A stretch of DNA of 64,000 bases, taken from NCBI GenBank assembly GCA_022414725.1, contig CM039467.1:15680128-15744127 (forward strand), in the 5' to 3' direction. This document shows positions 21,453 to 35,564 of this stretch, piece by piece; the first letter of the stretch is position 1, and every line of letters starts with the position of its first letter. The notes beneath the pieces are model-generated. The model ran no database searches. It was not told the DNA's origin and saw only the letters and a program-made list of their open reading frames with translations. The DNA is from Microglena sp. YARC (lineage: Eukaryota; Chlorophyta; Chlorophyceae; Chlamydomonadales; Chlamydomonadaceae). The translations under genes were made by a program, and so were the position numbers.

Positions 21453-22880
21453 ATGGATGACTCATGTTGGCTCAAGTAATTGAGATCCTGGCTCTTCATA
21501 TGTAGATGGTGTAAACAGTTATGTCTCCAAACATATATTTTGAAGTACCGGTATCTTTGAACAACTTTGCAACAGACTCATTTGTTTGCCAGGAATTCAT
21601 AAACTGTAACTGTTTTCAAAATCTGCGTTGCATAAGGCAACATCAATGTTTCTTAAGCCCAAATGTCCGTTCTGAACATCACTTACACAAATATGAGCGT
21701 GAGACGTGAGACTCAGCGTTTTGAACACTGGTTGGCTATAATCTCTTTTACACTGCTGATGGCCAACTCCCTTGCTGCTGTAATTTCATACTGGTACTTC
21801 AGAAGCTCTAGCCTTGGCCTGACTCGGCCTGAGTCCCAAGTTCCCAACTCATTCAGACAGGGCCCCTGCTCTCAGAGCATCTGATCCGAGCTGGGCAAGT
21901 CTGAAGATAGTGTGACCCAGGCACGAACCAGTACGGTTGGAAGAGTGAGACCGCCCCCCCTTCCGAAACCCAGCGAGTGGCTCCGGTCAGGGGCCTGTTC
22001 AGGGGGCAGGCCCGACTGGGAGTCGGGTGATCGCCAGTTCTTTAGTTGCTTGTGGCCACACGAAGACGCATCATACCATCCCCTGAAGCTCATATTCCCC
22101 CAAAAATCATTAAGGATGTCCCTGCTTGTCAAGTCCAGCACCCAGATGGCTTGTGCGGCCCGTCAGCAGGTTGGATACAATTCTAGTAGACTTATCTTAC
22201 CCAGTCACCCTCAACTACCAGGCTAGGATCATCGCATCAGCGTTCTTGCGAAATGCGTACATTCACGCAGCTTATGAAATATATTCATGATCATCAGAGG
22301 GAGCAGCATCGCGTAGGGGGATCTTTATGTGTGCCCATCGGCCCCATGGGTCGGAGAGTCAGTCAACCACTGTTTCACGAGGTCGCCTTCGCATATGCCC
22401 AGCTCGTGCCTCAGTGCAGCGGCATGAAGTAGATGCACTGATCGATCTCGAACTCTCGCAAGCACATGGGGCATCAGCATCGGGGACGCAGAATGAGGCG
22501 GATCGTCTGTATTTGGGTCCACTCAAACCCAGCTCGCGCCCCACCCAAGATAAAGATAGATCAGCTCATGAGTGGATGGATAAGCAGCAGGCTGCTGGAA
22601 TTTGACGATGATGCATACTCGATTCGGTATCTATCTGCGCGCTTGCGTAGAGTCGTATCTTTTTTAGCCTCAACTTATTTTATCTCGCGCGAAATTCCCA
22701 GACTGCGACCTATTGTCAGCAGGCATCAGTCTAGACTCCTGTGACACTGTGCCTGTCGTAGATATGGCCGATGATTATCTTTCCCTGAGCTACATGCAAT
22801 TGTGAGGTTCTCTAGAGCCAGCCCTCTTTTGCACTAGCCCCCATCTACTGAAGAGGGTTGGATCCATTAACCCTTCTATC
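21453..22880. other. Intergenic low-copy sequence with unassigned short frames
   Basis: More balanced base composition than the repeats around it. A 92-codon frame at 22,327-22,605 (plus; contains VDALIDLELSQAHGASASG) and a 65-codon frame at 22,522-22,325 (minus; contains VHLLHAAALRHELGICEGD) look protein-like but overlap, and neither is recognised. A degraded transposon or the 5' end of the PsbP-like gene are both possible. Confidence 0.3.
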
Positions 22881-22982
22881 AGTATTCGGGCTCAATGTCT
22901 GCAGGAGGAGTATACATGGGTAGCCTAAACACTACTGCAACAAACTCCTGAGTACAGAATGCTATCATATGAGGCAGTTACT
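22881..22982. repeat. Family E interspersed repeat
   Basis: Shares caatgtctgcagg, taaacactactgcaac and cctgagtacagaatg with 25,270-25,370 and 50,650-50,750. The three copies have the same order of blocks. Function unknown. Confidence 0.6.
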
Positions 22983-22984
22983 AG

Positions 22985-23030
22985 GTAGATCACCATCATC
23001 ATCACTATCGTCATCATCATCATCACCATT

Positions 23031-23064
<34 letters not shown>

Positions 23065-23171
23065 CCATCACCATCACCATCACCACCATCACCATCATAA
23101 TCATCACCGTCACCATCATCCTCATCATAATCATCATCACCATCACCATCATCACCATTATCATCACCATC

Positions 23172-23227
<56 letters not shown>

Positions 23228-23228
23228 T

Positions 23229-23304
<76 letters not shown>

Positions 23305-23535
23305 CCATCATCATCATCATCAACATCACCATAATCATCACCATCATCACCATCACCATCATCGTCACCATCATCATCATCATCACCATCACCATCATCA
23401 TCATCATCATCATCATCATAACCTTCATCATCATCACCATAATCATCACCATCATCACCATCACCATCATCACCATCATCGTCACCATCATCATCACCAT
23501 CATCATCACCATCATCATTATCATCATCATCAGTG
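22985..23535. repeat. (ATC)n-type microsatellite, about 550 bp
   Basis: Near-continuous cat/atc triplets with scattered acc and gtc variants. It produces long Asp-, Met- and His-rich frames on the minus strand, which are artefacts of the triplet repeat. Confidence 0.98.
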
Positions 23536-23900
23536 AAGTTGAGTTGAGTTGAGTTAACCCAAATGCCATTTATATGCCAGATTAAAGTCCTATGGTAGCA
23601 AATGCAAGCAGGCACCCATTCTGAAGATCCTTCATGTAGCCAACCATCAATCCATCTCCCAGCTCGTATTCCTTGCATGTGGTTTTACTGTTTGATTGCA
23701 CAGTGAACTTGAGAGCATCCAGGTGTCAATTGTTAGTCAGTTTGAATCACTGTGGTAGCTCATACAAGCAGGCATGCATGTGCGCAGGTCCCTCATATAG
23801 CCACCCATCAGTCCATCTACCCAACTCGTTTTCCTTGCATGCGGTTTGATTGCAACCAGGCCACTACATTCGCCATTTTACGTTCCGTGAAAAGTGTAGA
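23536..23900. repeat. Two-copy tandem duplication of about 170 bp
   Basis: The phrase caagcaggcacccattctga, ccatcaatccatctcccagc and ttccttgcatgtggtttt at 23,600-23,690 is repeated with changes at 23,765-23,850. Non-coding. Confidence 0.7.
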
Positions 23901-23939
23901 TTGGGGCCTTCAAGTTACTTGCTGACACGTTCAAGATTC

Positions 23940-24480
23940 AAGATTCAAGATGTGTTATTTGACATATGCTTGATCCAACATTCAAAAACCAACATTCAAC
24001 ATTCAATATATGTTACTTGATATATTGATCCAACTCCTCATTCAAGATGTGTGATGAACTGATTATGGGGCCACCTCCCATGAAGTATGATCATGTGTGA
24101 TGATATGAACACCTTGTATTGGTTGAGATGATATGACAACCTTCCATGATTTTTGATGATTTATCCACTACGTATGATGTGTGATGATGATGTGTGATGA
24201 TATGGCAACCTTCCATTGGATGACATGATATGACTACCGGCCATGCTGTATCGATGTGTCATCATTTGACCTCCTCTCGTGATTTCTGATTATTTGACCA
24301 TCTCTCGTGATTTCTGATGATTTGACCTGCTGTCGTGATTTCTGATGATTTGACCATCTCTCGTGATTTCTGATGATTTGACCTGCTGTCGTGATTTCTG
24401 ATGATTTGACCATCTCTCGTGATTACTGATGCATTGACCTCCTCTCGTGATTTCTGATTATTTGACCACTATCCATGTGC
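23940..24480 (+). repeat. Short tandem repeats upstream of the PsbP-like exon
   Basis: attcaagattcaagatgtgt repeats at 23,930-24,050, then about 8 copies of a unit near 38 bp with gtgatttctgatgatttgac (24,245-24,460). The latter leads directly into copies of the next acceptor, again joining an array to a splice site. Confidence 0.8.
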
Positions 24481-24680
24481 AGGTGGCTGTACCTTTTGTC
24501 TAGATCTATATAATAGACGTCTATATTAACTATATAGAGATCTAGATCTAGATTTTTGATGGTTTGACCACTGTCCACATGCAGGTGGCCGTTCCTGTCT
24601 AGATCTATACAATAGATATCTATTTTATCTAAATGATCTAGATATAGATTTCTGATGATTTGACCACTGTCCATATGCAG
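24481..24680 (+). repeat. Copies of the acceptor of the transit-peptide exon
   Basis: Three versions of the acceptor at about 100-bp spacing: ccatgtgcaggtggctgtac (24,471), ccacatgcaggtggccgttc (24,573) and the real ccatatgcaggtggccgtac (24,671). Each is followed by tctagatct-rich sequence and a gatttgaccactgtcc repeat in the decoys. Confidence 0.85.
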
Positions 24681-24753
24681 GTGGCCGTACCTTCTATCTC
24701 CAGGCGCTCGATGCGTGTGGTGGCCAAGGCAACTGCCCATGCAGAGCTCTCCG
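24681..24753 (+). CDS. PPL1: PsbP-like exon: chloroplast transit segment
   Basis: Twenty-four codons plus one base, acceptor CCATATGCAG and donor GTAGGTTC. It encodes VAVPSISRRSMRVVAKATAH then AELS: basic, Ser/Ala-rich and without acidic clusters, as in stroma-targeting peptides. It joins the next exon as Gly/Ala codon G+CC. The upstream exon with the true start was not found, so the 5' frame is inferred from the downstream phase. Confidence 0.75.
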
Positions 24754-27700
24754 GTAGGTTCTGCTTTTATGTGAGGTAGGGGTGGGTGGGGGGGTTGTAG
24801 TGGGGGTGTGTGGTGGCCAAGGCAACTGCCCGTGCGGAGCTCTCCGGGAGGTTCTGCTTTTGTGTGTGTGTGGTGGTGGTGGTGTGCGGTGGCCAAGGCA
24901 ACTGCACATGGGGAGCTCTCTGGTAGGTTCTGCTTTTGTGGGTGTGGGTGTGTGAGGGGGGGGGGGGGGGGGGGGGGGGCAAGGCAACTGCCCATGCAGA
25001 GCTTTCTGGTAGGTTCTGCTTTTGTGTGGGTGTATGGGTGTGGATGTGTGTGTGGGGTGTGTGTGCGTGTGGTGGTGGTGGTTTGTGTGGTGGAGAAGGC
25101 TACCTCTGACTTCAGTCTTTTTTACCTAAGCTTTGAACTAAGTCATGCTTTACCTAAGCTCACCCCAATATTTGTTGGCCGTGCTGCTAAAAGTAGCCCA
25201 AAATAGAGTCAGTGGTGGTTGGCCTGGGATCGTATATCCCTAGAATTGGATTGATAACTTGTTCTATCAGCCTTCAGGCTGCCCAATGTCTGCAGGCTGA
25301 TCATACCGGGGCAGTATAAACACTATCATACCACACTACAAAGGACAGAATGTCATCACATGGTTGTACACAGTTTTAAGACATGCCTAGGTCTTGAATT
25401 GTGTTGATCACCTCCCCCCACCCAACCCCCATCCACCCATGCAACCAGCTTCCAACCAGCTCCCAAACAGGGTTTAACTAGAGCTAACTTGAGAGGCCCC
25501 TAACACGCTGGCTCATGTCTGCACATGACAAGAGATCAGGAAGAGTGCTATATACAAAAATGCATTTCGTTTCATTGATCTGTTGCAGTGTTTTACAGCC
25601 AACTTTATTGGTGGTTGGCCCCAGTGCAAGCAAACAGGCTGGCCCTCTCAACCTCACGCCTCATAATAAGACATACTATTTATTTATTTATTAAGCCAAC
25701 TTTGGGCTGCTCACTGTCTTCCAATTCCAAGTCATCTTCTTACCATGCAATTACCACACAATTATCATACTGTTACAACACAATTACCACACAGTTACCA
25801 TAATATTACCACACAATTACCATATGGTTAAAACACAATTACCACACAAATACCACCAACACCCACCACCAACAACCAACCTCCAACAATCACCACCTTA
25901 ACCATAACTATCGTCTCTTGTGCAGCCATGAGCTGGAGGCGAGTGCTCCGCACCAACCACCCACCACCAAAAACACACCAAAAACACCACCACCAACACC
26001 ATTGTCTCTTGCGCAGCCATGAGCAGGAGACAGGTGCTCCGCGTGGGAGGCAGCCATGAGCTGGAGGCGGGTGCTCCGCACCAACCGCCCACCACCAACA
26101 CCCACAAAACACTACCACCACCACCACCATTGTCTCTTGCGCAGCCATGGGCAGGAGGCAGGTGCTCCGCGCAGGAGGCAGCCATGAGCTGGAGGCGGAC
26201 GCTCTGCACCAACCACCCACCACCAACACCCACCAAAAAACACCACCTCCACCACCATTGTCTCTTGCGCAGCCATGAGCAGGAGGCAGGTGCTCCAGAC
26301 ATCAGCCGCCAGTGCCGCCGCTGTGTTCTTGCCTACTTTGCCTGCCATGGCCAAGGGTGGGTAAAATATGCATTTTTAGTTAGGTGAACATGACTTGTTC
26401 TACGCACGGCTTTCTAGCGCCTCTGTTTTCTTGCCTACTTTGCCTGCCATGACCAAGGTTGGGTGGCATTTTTAATTAAGATAACTTAAATTGCTTATAT
26501 GCACGGCTTTTTCTGCGCCTCTGTTTTCCTGCCTATTTTGCCTGCCACACCCAAGGTTGGTTTGAACATACACTTTTCAATTAAGTAAACTTAATTTGCT
26601 TATCTCCATAAGTGCCTTAGTCCTAAAACGCCCTAACACTTAGGCACCTATGGAGATACATGCACGTCTTTTTTCATTCTATAGTTGTCTAATTACAATG
26701 AATTTGTGTTGCCTTGATCATATCTGGGCATTCTTCAGGAAGAAAAGTTTGAGCAGAAGATTTAGGTCCTTGCAAAGCTGCAATAGAAAATCCAAAGGGC
26801 AGGTATGGCAGGTGTACTGATCATTTCGCTGGACATTAGACAGTGCTGGGTTCGAATCCCTACGGGTGTGCTTCAGTGTTTGTGGTCGCTGTCAACCGCC
26901 ATGGTAGCACTGTCTAGGTAAAGCAGCAGCCCGTTCTGTACCGCCGGAAGGCAGGGCTCCCTTGATACCATGCCTACCCCCCCAAGGCTTTTTTCAAATG
27001 TGAAAGCAGATTTCTTCTAGCTTAATGGTTTTAGGCGTCCTCCAGGGACAGCATTTGAGTACTTCTTGAACCTTTGTATTGCTTTTACAGCCTTCTACAG
27101 CTTTTTAGGGCCATTAAGGGCAAAAAAACACCTGGTGTACATTGTCAAGTGATAATTTTGTTAAAAACGGGGTTGAAATTAGAGATCGCCATATATAGCG
27201 GGAATAAAAAGCCCTGTCCCACCAGGCGTTTTCATTACTTAGGCAGGTGTATGGAGTACATTTTCGACGAGAATGTCCGAGACCATTTCCGGGATTTTTT
27301 GAAGGAGAGGACCAGTGTCTTTATTTCGTGCCATGGTGCGCCTGGTTGCCTTGAGGGTGCCACTAGCAGCCTTTGTGGTGGTACTAGCAGCTTTTTGGCC
27401 CTATAGCAACCCCAAGAGGCTCTAATGTAGCACCCACAAATCAAGAAGGTGCATAATTCCGCACTTGTGCTACAAGTAGCACCTTGAAAAGAAAACCCTG
27501 ACTATTTCTAGAGTACAGGACAATTAATGAATTATTGGTATCGAGTACATCCAGTTGTCAGTGATTGTTTTTTCAAATCTGAAAGTGGGTTTCTTCTAGC
27601 TCAATGGTTTTAGGCCTCCTCCAGGGACAGCGTTGTAGTGCTTTCTGTAGCTTTTTAGGGCCATTGAGGGCAAACAAAAAAAACCTTGTTACAGCGATAA

Positions 27701-30700
27701 TTTCGCTAAAACGGGGTCAAAACTAGCGAATGCTATATATAGCGGAAATAAAAATCCCTGCCAGTGGTTATTACATCCATTCAGGGGACGAATTGGGTTG
27801 AGAGGTCAGACTTAGTACTTTATCTTAGACGGAATCTCCTATACTTCTCCCATCAGTCTCAAATTTCAGGCTAAATTGGAGATACGAAATCCGAAGTCTG
27901 TCATTTGTCGGAAAACAGCTCCTTAACCATCCCTGGAATTGCTAGAATGGTCGCTTAGGGTCGTGTAATTGCAGTTCACTTTAAGCAAACTGCATTCGTA
28001 GCAGGCTTGGCTGACTCAAAACAATCAAAAACAGAGGGGAAAAGAAAAAGGTCTCAGTCTCAGTTAACAAGAATTAACAGGATGAATGAACCCAAATCCA
28101 TACTCTGTCTTCAAGATATCTTCATTATCAGGATTCATGTTCAGTTATGCAAGCATGCTTTCACACGCTTCCATAACTAAACATGAATCCTGTTAATCCG
28201 TGACATCCACCTAGGCCGAATCACAGTCTGCTGTGACAGCTTAGCTCAGCCGGCTGTGACGGAGCCAATGTGCATGTCAGGAATTAACAGTTATGAAAAG
28301 CATAGCATAGCATGTGAAAGCATGCTTTCATAACTTTCATTATGAAATTCACAACTTTCATAACTTTCATTATGAAATTCACATCTTTCATTATGAAAGC
28401 ATAGCCAAGCATGTGAAAGCATGCTTTCATGACTTTCATTATGAAATTCGTGAAATTCATAACTTTCGTTATGAAAGCATAGCATGTGAAGGCATGCTTT
28501 CATAACTTTCATGACTTTCATTATGACATTCGTGAAATTCATAACTTTCATTATGAAAGCATAGCATAGCATGTGAAGGCATGCTTTCATAACTTTCATT
28601 GTGAATGCATAGCATGTGAAGGCATGCTTTCATGACTTTCATTATGACATTCGTGAAATTCATAACTTTCATTATGAAAGCATAGCATAGCATTTGAAGG
28701 CATGCTTTCATAACTTTCATTGTGAATGCATAGCATAGCATGTGAAGGCATGCTTTCATGACTTTCATTATGACATTCGTGAAATTCATAACTTTCATTA
28801 TGAAAGCATAGCATAGCATGTGAAGGCATGCTTTCATAACTTTCATTATGACATTCGTGAAATTCATAACTTTCAGTATTAAAGCATAGCATAGCATGTG
28901 AAGGCATGCTTTCATAACTTTCATTATGACATTCGTGAAATTCATTACTTTTATTGTGAATGCATAGCATAGCAAAGCATGTGAAGGCATGCTTTCATGA
29001 CTTTCATTATGAAATTCGTGAAATTCGTAACTTTCATTTTGAAAGCATAGCATAGCATGTGAAGGCATGCTTTCATAACTTTCATTATGACATTCGTGAA
29101 ATTCGTAACTTTCATTTTGAAAGCATAGCATAGCATGTGAAGGCATGCTTTTATAACTTTCATTATGAAATTCGTGAAATTCGCAACTTTCATTTTGAAA
29201 GCATAGCATAGCATGTGAAGGCATGCTTTCATAACTTTCATTATGACATTCGTGAAATTCGTAACTTTCATTTTGAAAGCATAGCATAGCATGTGAAGGC
29301 ATGCTTTTATAGCTTTCATTATGAAATTTGTGAAATTCGTAACTTTCATTTTGAAAGCATAGCATAGCATGTGAAGGCATGCTTTCATAACTTTCATTAT
29401 GAAATTCGTGATATTCGGAACTTTCATTTTGAAAGCATAGCATAGCATGTGAAGGCATGCTTTTATAACTTTCATTATGAAATTCGTGAAATTCGTAACT
29501 TTCATTTTGAAAGCATAGCATAGCATGTGAAGGCATGCTTTCATAACTTTCATTATGACATTCGTGAAATTCGTAACTTTCATTTTGAAAGCATAGCATA
29601 GCATAGCATGTGAAGGCATGCTTTCATAACTTTCATTATGACATTCGTGAAATTCGTAACTTTCATTTTGAAAGCATAGCATAGCATGTGAAGGCATGCT
29701 TTCATAACTTTCATTATGACATTCGTGAAATTCGTAACTTTCATTTTGAAAGCATAGCATAGCATGTGAAGGCATGCTTTCATAACTTTCATTATGACAT
29801 TCGTGAAATTCGTAACTTTCATTTTGAAAGCATAGCATAGCATGTGAAGGCATGCTTTCATAACTTTCATTATGACATTCGTGAAATTCGTAACTTTCAT
29901 TTTGAAAGCATAGCATAGCATGTGAAGGCATGCTTTCATAACTTTCATTATGACATTCGTGAAATTCGTAACTTTCATTTTGAAAGCATAGCATAGCATG
30001 TGAAGGCATGCTTTCATAACTTTCATTATGACATTCGTGAAATTCGTAACTTTCATTTTGAAAGCATAGCATAGCATGTGAAGGCATGCTTTTCATAACT
30101 TTCATTATGACATTCGTGAAATTCGTAACTTTCATTTTGAAAGCATAGCATAGCATGTGAAGGCATGCTTTCATAACTTTCATTATGACATTCGTGAAAT
30201 TCGTAACTTTCATTTTGAAAGCATAGCATAGCATGTGAAGGCATGCTTTCATAACTTTCATTATGACATTCGTGAAATTCGTAACTTTCATTTTGAAAGC
30301 ATAGCATAGCATGTGAAGGCATGCTTTCATAACTTTCATTATGACATTCGTGAAATTCGTAACTTTCATTTTGAAAGCATAGCATAGCATGTGAAGGCAT
30401 GCTTTCATAACTTTCATTATGACATTCGTGAAATTCGTAACTTTCATTTTGAAAGCATAGCATAGCATGTGAAGGCATGCTTTCATAACTTTCATTATGA
30501 CATTCGTGAAATTCGTAACTTTCATTTTGAAAGCATAGCATAGCATGTGAAGGCATGCTTTCATAACTTTCATTATGACATTCGTGAAAATTCGTAACTT
30601 TCATTTTGAAAGCATAGCATAGCATGTGAAGGCATGCTTTCATAACTTTCATTATGACATTCGTGAAATTCGTAACTTTCATTTTGAAAGCATAGCATAG

Positions 30701-33700
30701 CATGTGAAGGCATGCTTTCATAACTTTCATTATGACATTCGTGAAATTCGTAACTTTCATTTTGAAAGCATAGCATAGCATGTGAAGGCATGCTTTCATA
30801 ACTTTCATTATGACATTCGTGAAATTCGTAACTTTCATTTTGAAAGCATAGCATAGCATGTGAAGGCATGCTTTCATAACTTTCATTATGACATTCGTGA
30901 AATTCGTAACTTTCATTTTGAAAGCATAGCATAGCATGTGAAGGCATGCTTTCATAACTTTCATTATGACATTCGTGAAATTCGTAACTTTCATTTTGAA
31001 AGCATAGCATAGCATGTGAAGGCATGCTTTCATAACTTTCATTATGACATTCGTGAAATTCGTAACTTTCATTTTGAAAGCATAGCATAGCATGTGAAGG
31101 CATGCTTTCATAACTTTCATTATGACATTCGTGAAATTCGTAACTTTCATTTTGAAAGCATAGCATAGCATGTGAAGGCATGCTTTCATACTTCATTATG
31201 ACATTCGTGAAATTCGTAACTTTCATTTGAAAGCATAGCATAGCATGTAAGGCATGCTTTCATAACTTTCATTATGACATTCGTGAAATTCGTAACTTTC
31301 ATTTTGAAAGCTTTCATAGCATAGCATGTGAAGGCATGCTTTCATAACTTTCATTATGACATTCGTGAAATTCGTAACTTTCATTTTGAAAGCATAGCAT
31401 AGCATGTGAAGGCATGCTTTCATAACTTTCATTATGACATTCGTGAAATTCGTAACTTTCATTTTGAAAGCATAGCATAGCATGTGAAGGCATGCTTTCA
31501 TAACTTTCATTATGACATTCGTGAAATTCGTAACTTTCATTTTGAAAGCATAGCATAGCATGTGAAGGCATGCTTTCATAACTTTCATTATGACATTCGT
31601 GAAATTCGTAACTTTCATTTTGAAAGCATAGCATAGCATGTGAAGGCATGCTTTCATAACTTTCATTATGACATTCGTGAAATTCGTAACTTTCATTTTG
31701 AAAGCATAGCATAGCATGTGAAGGCATGCTTTCATAACTTTCATTATGACATTCGTGAAATTCGTAACTTTCATTTTGAAAGCATAGCATAGCATGTGAA
31801 GGCATGCTTTCATAACTTTCATTATGACATTCGTGAAATTCGTAACTTTCATTTTGAAAGCATAGCATAGCATGTGAAGGCATGCTTTCATAACTTTCAT
31901 TATGACATTCGTGAAATTCGTAACTTTCATTTTGAAAGCATAGCATAGCATGTGAAGGCATGCTTTCATAACTTTCATTATGACATTCGTGAAATTCGTA
32001 ACTTTCATTTTGAAAGCATAGCATAGCATGCTGAAGGCATGCTTTCATAACTTTCATTATGACATTCGTGAAATTCGTAACTTTCATTTTGAAAGCATAG
32101 CATAGCATGTGAAGGCATGCTTTCATAACTTTCATTATGACATTCGTGAAATTCGTAACTTTCATTTTGAAAGCATAGCATAGCATGTGAAGGCATGCTT
32201 CATAACTTTCATTATGACATTCGTGAAAATTCGTAACTTTCATTTTGAAAGCATAGCATAGCATGTGAAGGCATGCTTTCATAACTTTCATTATGACATT
32301 CGTGAAATTCGTAACTTTCATTTTGAAAGCATAGCATAGCATGTGAAGGCATGCTTTCATAACTTTCATTATGACATTCGTGAAATTCGTAACTTTCATT
32401 TTGAAAGCATAGCATAGCATGTGAAGCATGCTTTCATAACTTTCATTATGACATGACCGTGAAATTCGTAACTTTCATTTTGAAAGCATAGCATAGCATG
32501 TGAAGGCATGCTTTCATAACTTTCATTATGACATTCGTGAAATTCGTAACTTTCATTTTGAAAGCATAGCATAGCATGTGAAGGCATGCTTTCATAACTT
32601 TCATTATGACATTCGTGAAATTCGTAACTTTCATTTTGAAAGCATAGCATAGCATGTGAAGGCATGCTTTCATAACTTTCATTATGACATTCGTGAAATT
32701 CGTAACTTTCATTTTGAAAGCATAGCATAGCATGTGAAGGCATGCTTTCATAACTTTCATTATGACATTCGTGAAATTCGTAACTTTCATTTTGAAAGCA
32801 ACTAGCATAGCATGTGAAGGCATGCTTTCATAACTTTCATTATGACATTCGTGAAATTCGTAACTTTTCATTTTGAAAGCATAGCATAGCATGTGAAGGC
32901 ATGCTTTCATAACTTTCATTATGACATTTCGTGAAATTCGTAACTTTCATTTTGAAAGCATAGCATAGCATGTGAAGGCATGCTTTCATAAACTTTCATT
33001 ATTTGACATTCGTGAAATTCGTAACTAGCATTCATTTTGAAAAATTCGCATAGCATAGCCATAGCATGAAGGCATGCTTTCATAACTTTCATTTATCATT
33101 CATGTGAAATTCGTAACTTTCATTTGAAAGCATAGCATAGCATGTGAAGGCATGCTTTCATAACTTTCATTTTCATTATGACATTCGTTATGAAATTCGT
33201 AACTTTCATTTTGAAAGCATAGCATAGCATGTGAAGGCATGCTTTCATAACTTTCATTATGACATTCGTGAAATTCGTAACTTTCATTTTGAAAGCATAG
33301 CATAGCATGTGAAGGCATGCTTTCATAACTTTCATTATGACATTCGTGAAATTCGTAACTTTCATTTTGAAAGCATAGCATAGCATGTGAAGCATGCTTT
33401 CATAACTTTCATTATGACATTCGTGAAATTCGTAACTTTCATTTTGAAAGCATAGCATAGCATGTGAAGGCATGCTTTCATAACTTTCATTATGACATTC
33501 GTGAAATTCGTAACTTTCATTTTGAAAGCATAGCATAGCATGTGAAGGCATGCTTTCATAACTTTCATTATGACATTCGTGAAATTCGTAACTTTCATTT
33601 TGAAAGCAGCATAGCATAGCATTGAAGGCATATTCATAACTTTCATTATGACATTCGTGAAATTCGTAAAGCTTTCATTTTATGAAAAACGCTTTCATAG

Positions 33701-35530
33701 CATAGCATGATGAAGGCATGCTTTCATAACTTTCATTATTGACATTCGTGAAATTTCGTAACTTTTTCATTTTGAAAGCTTTCATAGCATAGCATGTGAA
33801 GGAAAGCATGCTTTCATAAACTTCATTATGACATTCGTGAAATTCGATCTTTCATTTTGAAAGCATAGCATAGCATGTGAAGGCATGCTTTCATAACTTT
33901 CATTATGACATTCGTGAAATTCGTAACTTTCATTTTGAAAGCATAGCATAGCATGTGAAGGCATGCTTTCATAACTTTCATTATGACATTCGTGAAAATT
34001 CGTAACTTTCATTTTGAAAGCGCATAGCATAGCATGTGAAGGCATGCTTTCATAACTTTCATTATGACATTCGTGAAATTCGTAACTTTCATTTTGAAAG
34101 CATAGCATAGCATGTGAAGGCATGCTTTCATAACTTTCATTATGACATTCGCTGAAAATTCGTAAACTTTCATTTTTGAAAGCATAGCATAGCATGTGAA
34201 GGCATGCTTTCATAACTTTCATTATGACATTCGCTGAAATTCGTAACTTTTCATTTTGAAAGCATAGCATAGCATGTGAAGGCATGCTTTCATAACTTTC
34301 ATTTGACATTCGTGAAATTCGTAACTTTCATTTTGAAAGCATAGCATAGCATGTGAAGGCATGCTTTCATAACTTTCATTATGACATTCGTGAAATTCGT
34401 AACTTTCATTTTGAAAGCATAGCATAGCATGTGAAGGCATGCTTTCATAACTTTCATTATGACATTCGTGAAATTCGTAACTTTCATTTGAAAAGCATAG
34501 CATAGCATGTGAAGGCATGCCTTTCATAACTTTCATTATGACATTCGTGAAATTCGTAACTTTCATTTTGAAAGCATAGCATAGCATGTGAAGGTATGCT
34601 TTCATAACTTTCATTATGACATTCGTGAAATTCGTAACTTTCATTTTGAAAGCATAGCATAGCATGTGAAGGCATCTTTCATAACTTTCATTATGACATT
34701 CGTGAAATTCGTAACTTTCATTTTTGAAAGCATAGCATAGCATGTGAACATGCTTTCATAACTTTCATTATGACATTCGTGAAATTCGTAACTTTCATTT
34801 GAAAGCATAGCATAGCATGTGAAGGCATGCTTTCATAACTTTCATTATGACATTCGTTAATTCGTAACTTTCATCATTTTTTTCATTTAAAGCATAGCAT
34901 AGCATGTGAAGGCATGCTTTCATAACTTTCATTATGACATTCGTGAAATTCGAACTTCATTTGAAAGCATAGCATAGCATGTGAAGGCATGCTTTCATAA
35001 CTTTCATTATGACATTCGTGAAATTCGTAACTTTCATTTTGAAAGCATAGCATAGCATGTGAAGGCATGCTTTCAAACTTTCATTATGACATTCAGTGAA
35101 ATTCGTAACTTTCATTTTGAAAGCATAGCATAGCATGTGAAGGCATGCTTTCATAACTTTTTCATTATGACATTCGTGAAATTCGTATCATTTTGACACG
35201 CATAGCATAGCATGTGAAGGCATCATCTTTCATAACTTTCATCATACATTGAAAATCGTCTGCGCCAAATTCGTAACTTTTGGCCATAGCATAGATGGAC
35301 ATCACGTGAAATCTGCTTTCATAACATTGAACTTAAATCCTGACAATCGATTTTGTAAACATGGCATACCCTTTGGGACATTCATTTTTGGCATAGCGCT
35401 CTCCCCGTGAAGGATGCTTTCCTTTAGGCAGTATAACTATCTATGAATCAAAATTTCGAACTTTCATTTGAACTTGGCTCAAGCATAGAATTCAGCCAAG
35501 TGAAGCTGCTTCCCGTAACTTCACTTATGA

Positions 35531-35564
<34 letters not shown>

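Noticed and set aside
22965..23678. Poly-Asp and poly-Met frames
   Set aside because: Pure consequence of the ATC/GAT triplet microsatellite.
26806..26885. A functional tRNA gene
   Set aside because: The B box is good but acceptor and anticodon arms do not pair properly.
28285..35270. Many 100-540-codon frames on the minus strand that look like repeat proteins
   Set aside because: The 78-bp unit equals 26 codons, so any stop-free register stays open. The same peptide repeats in several frames and there is no start or splice context.
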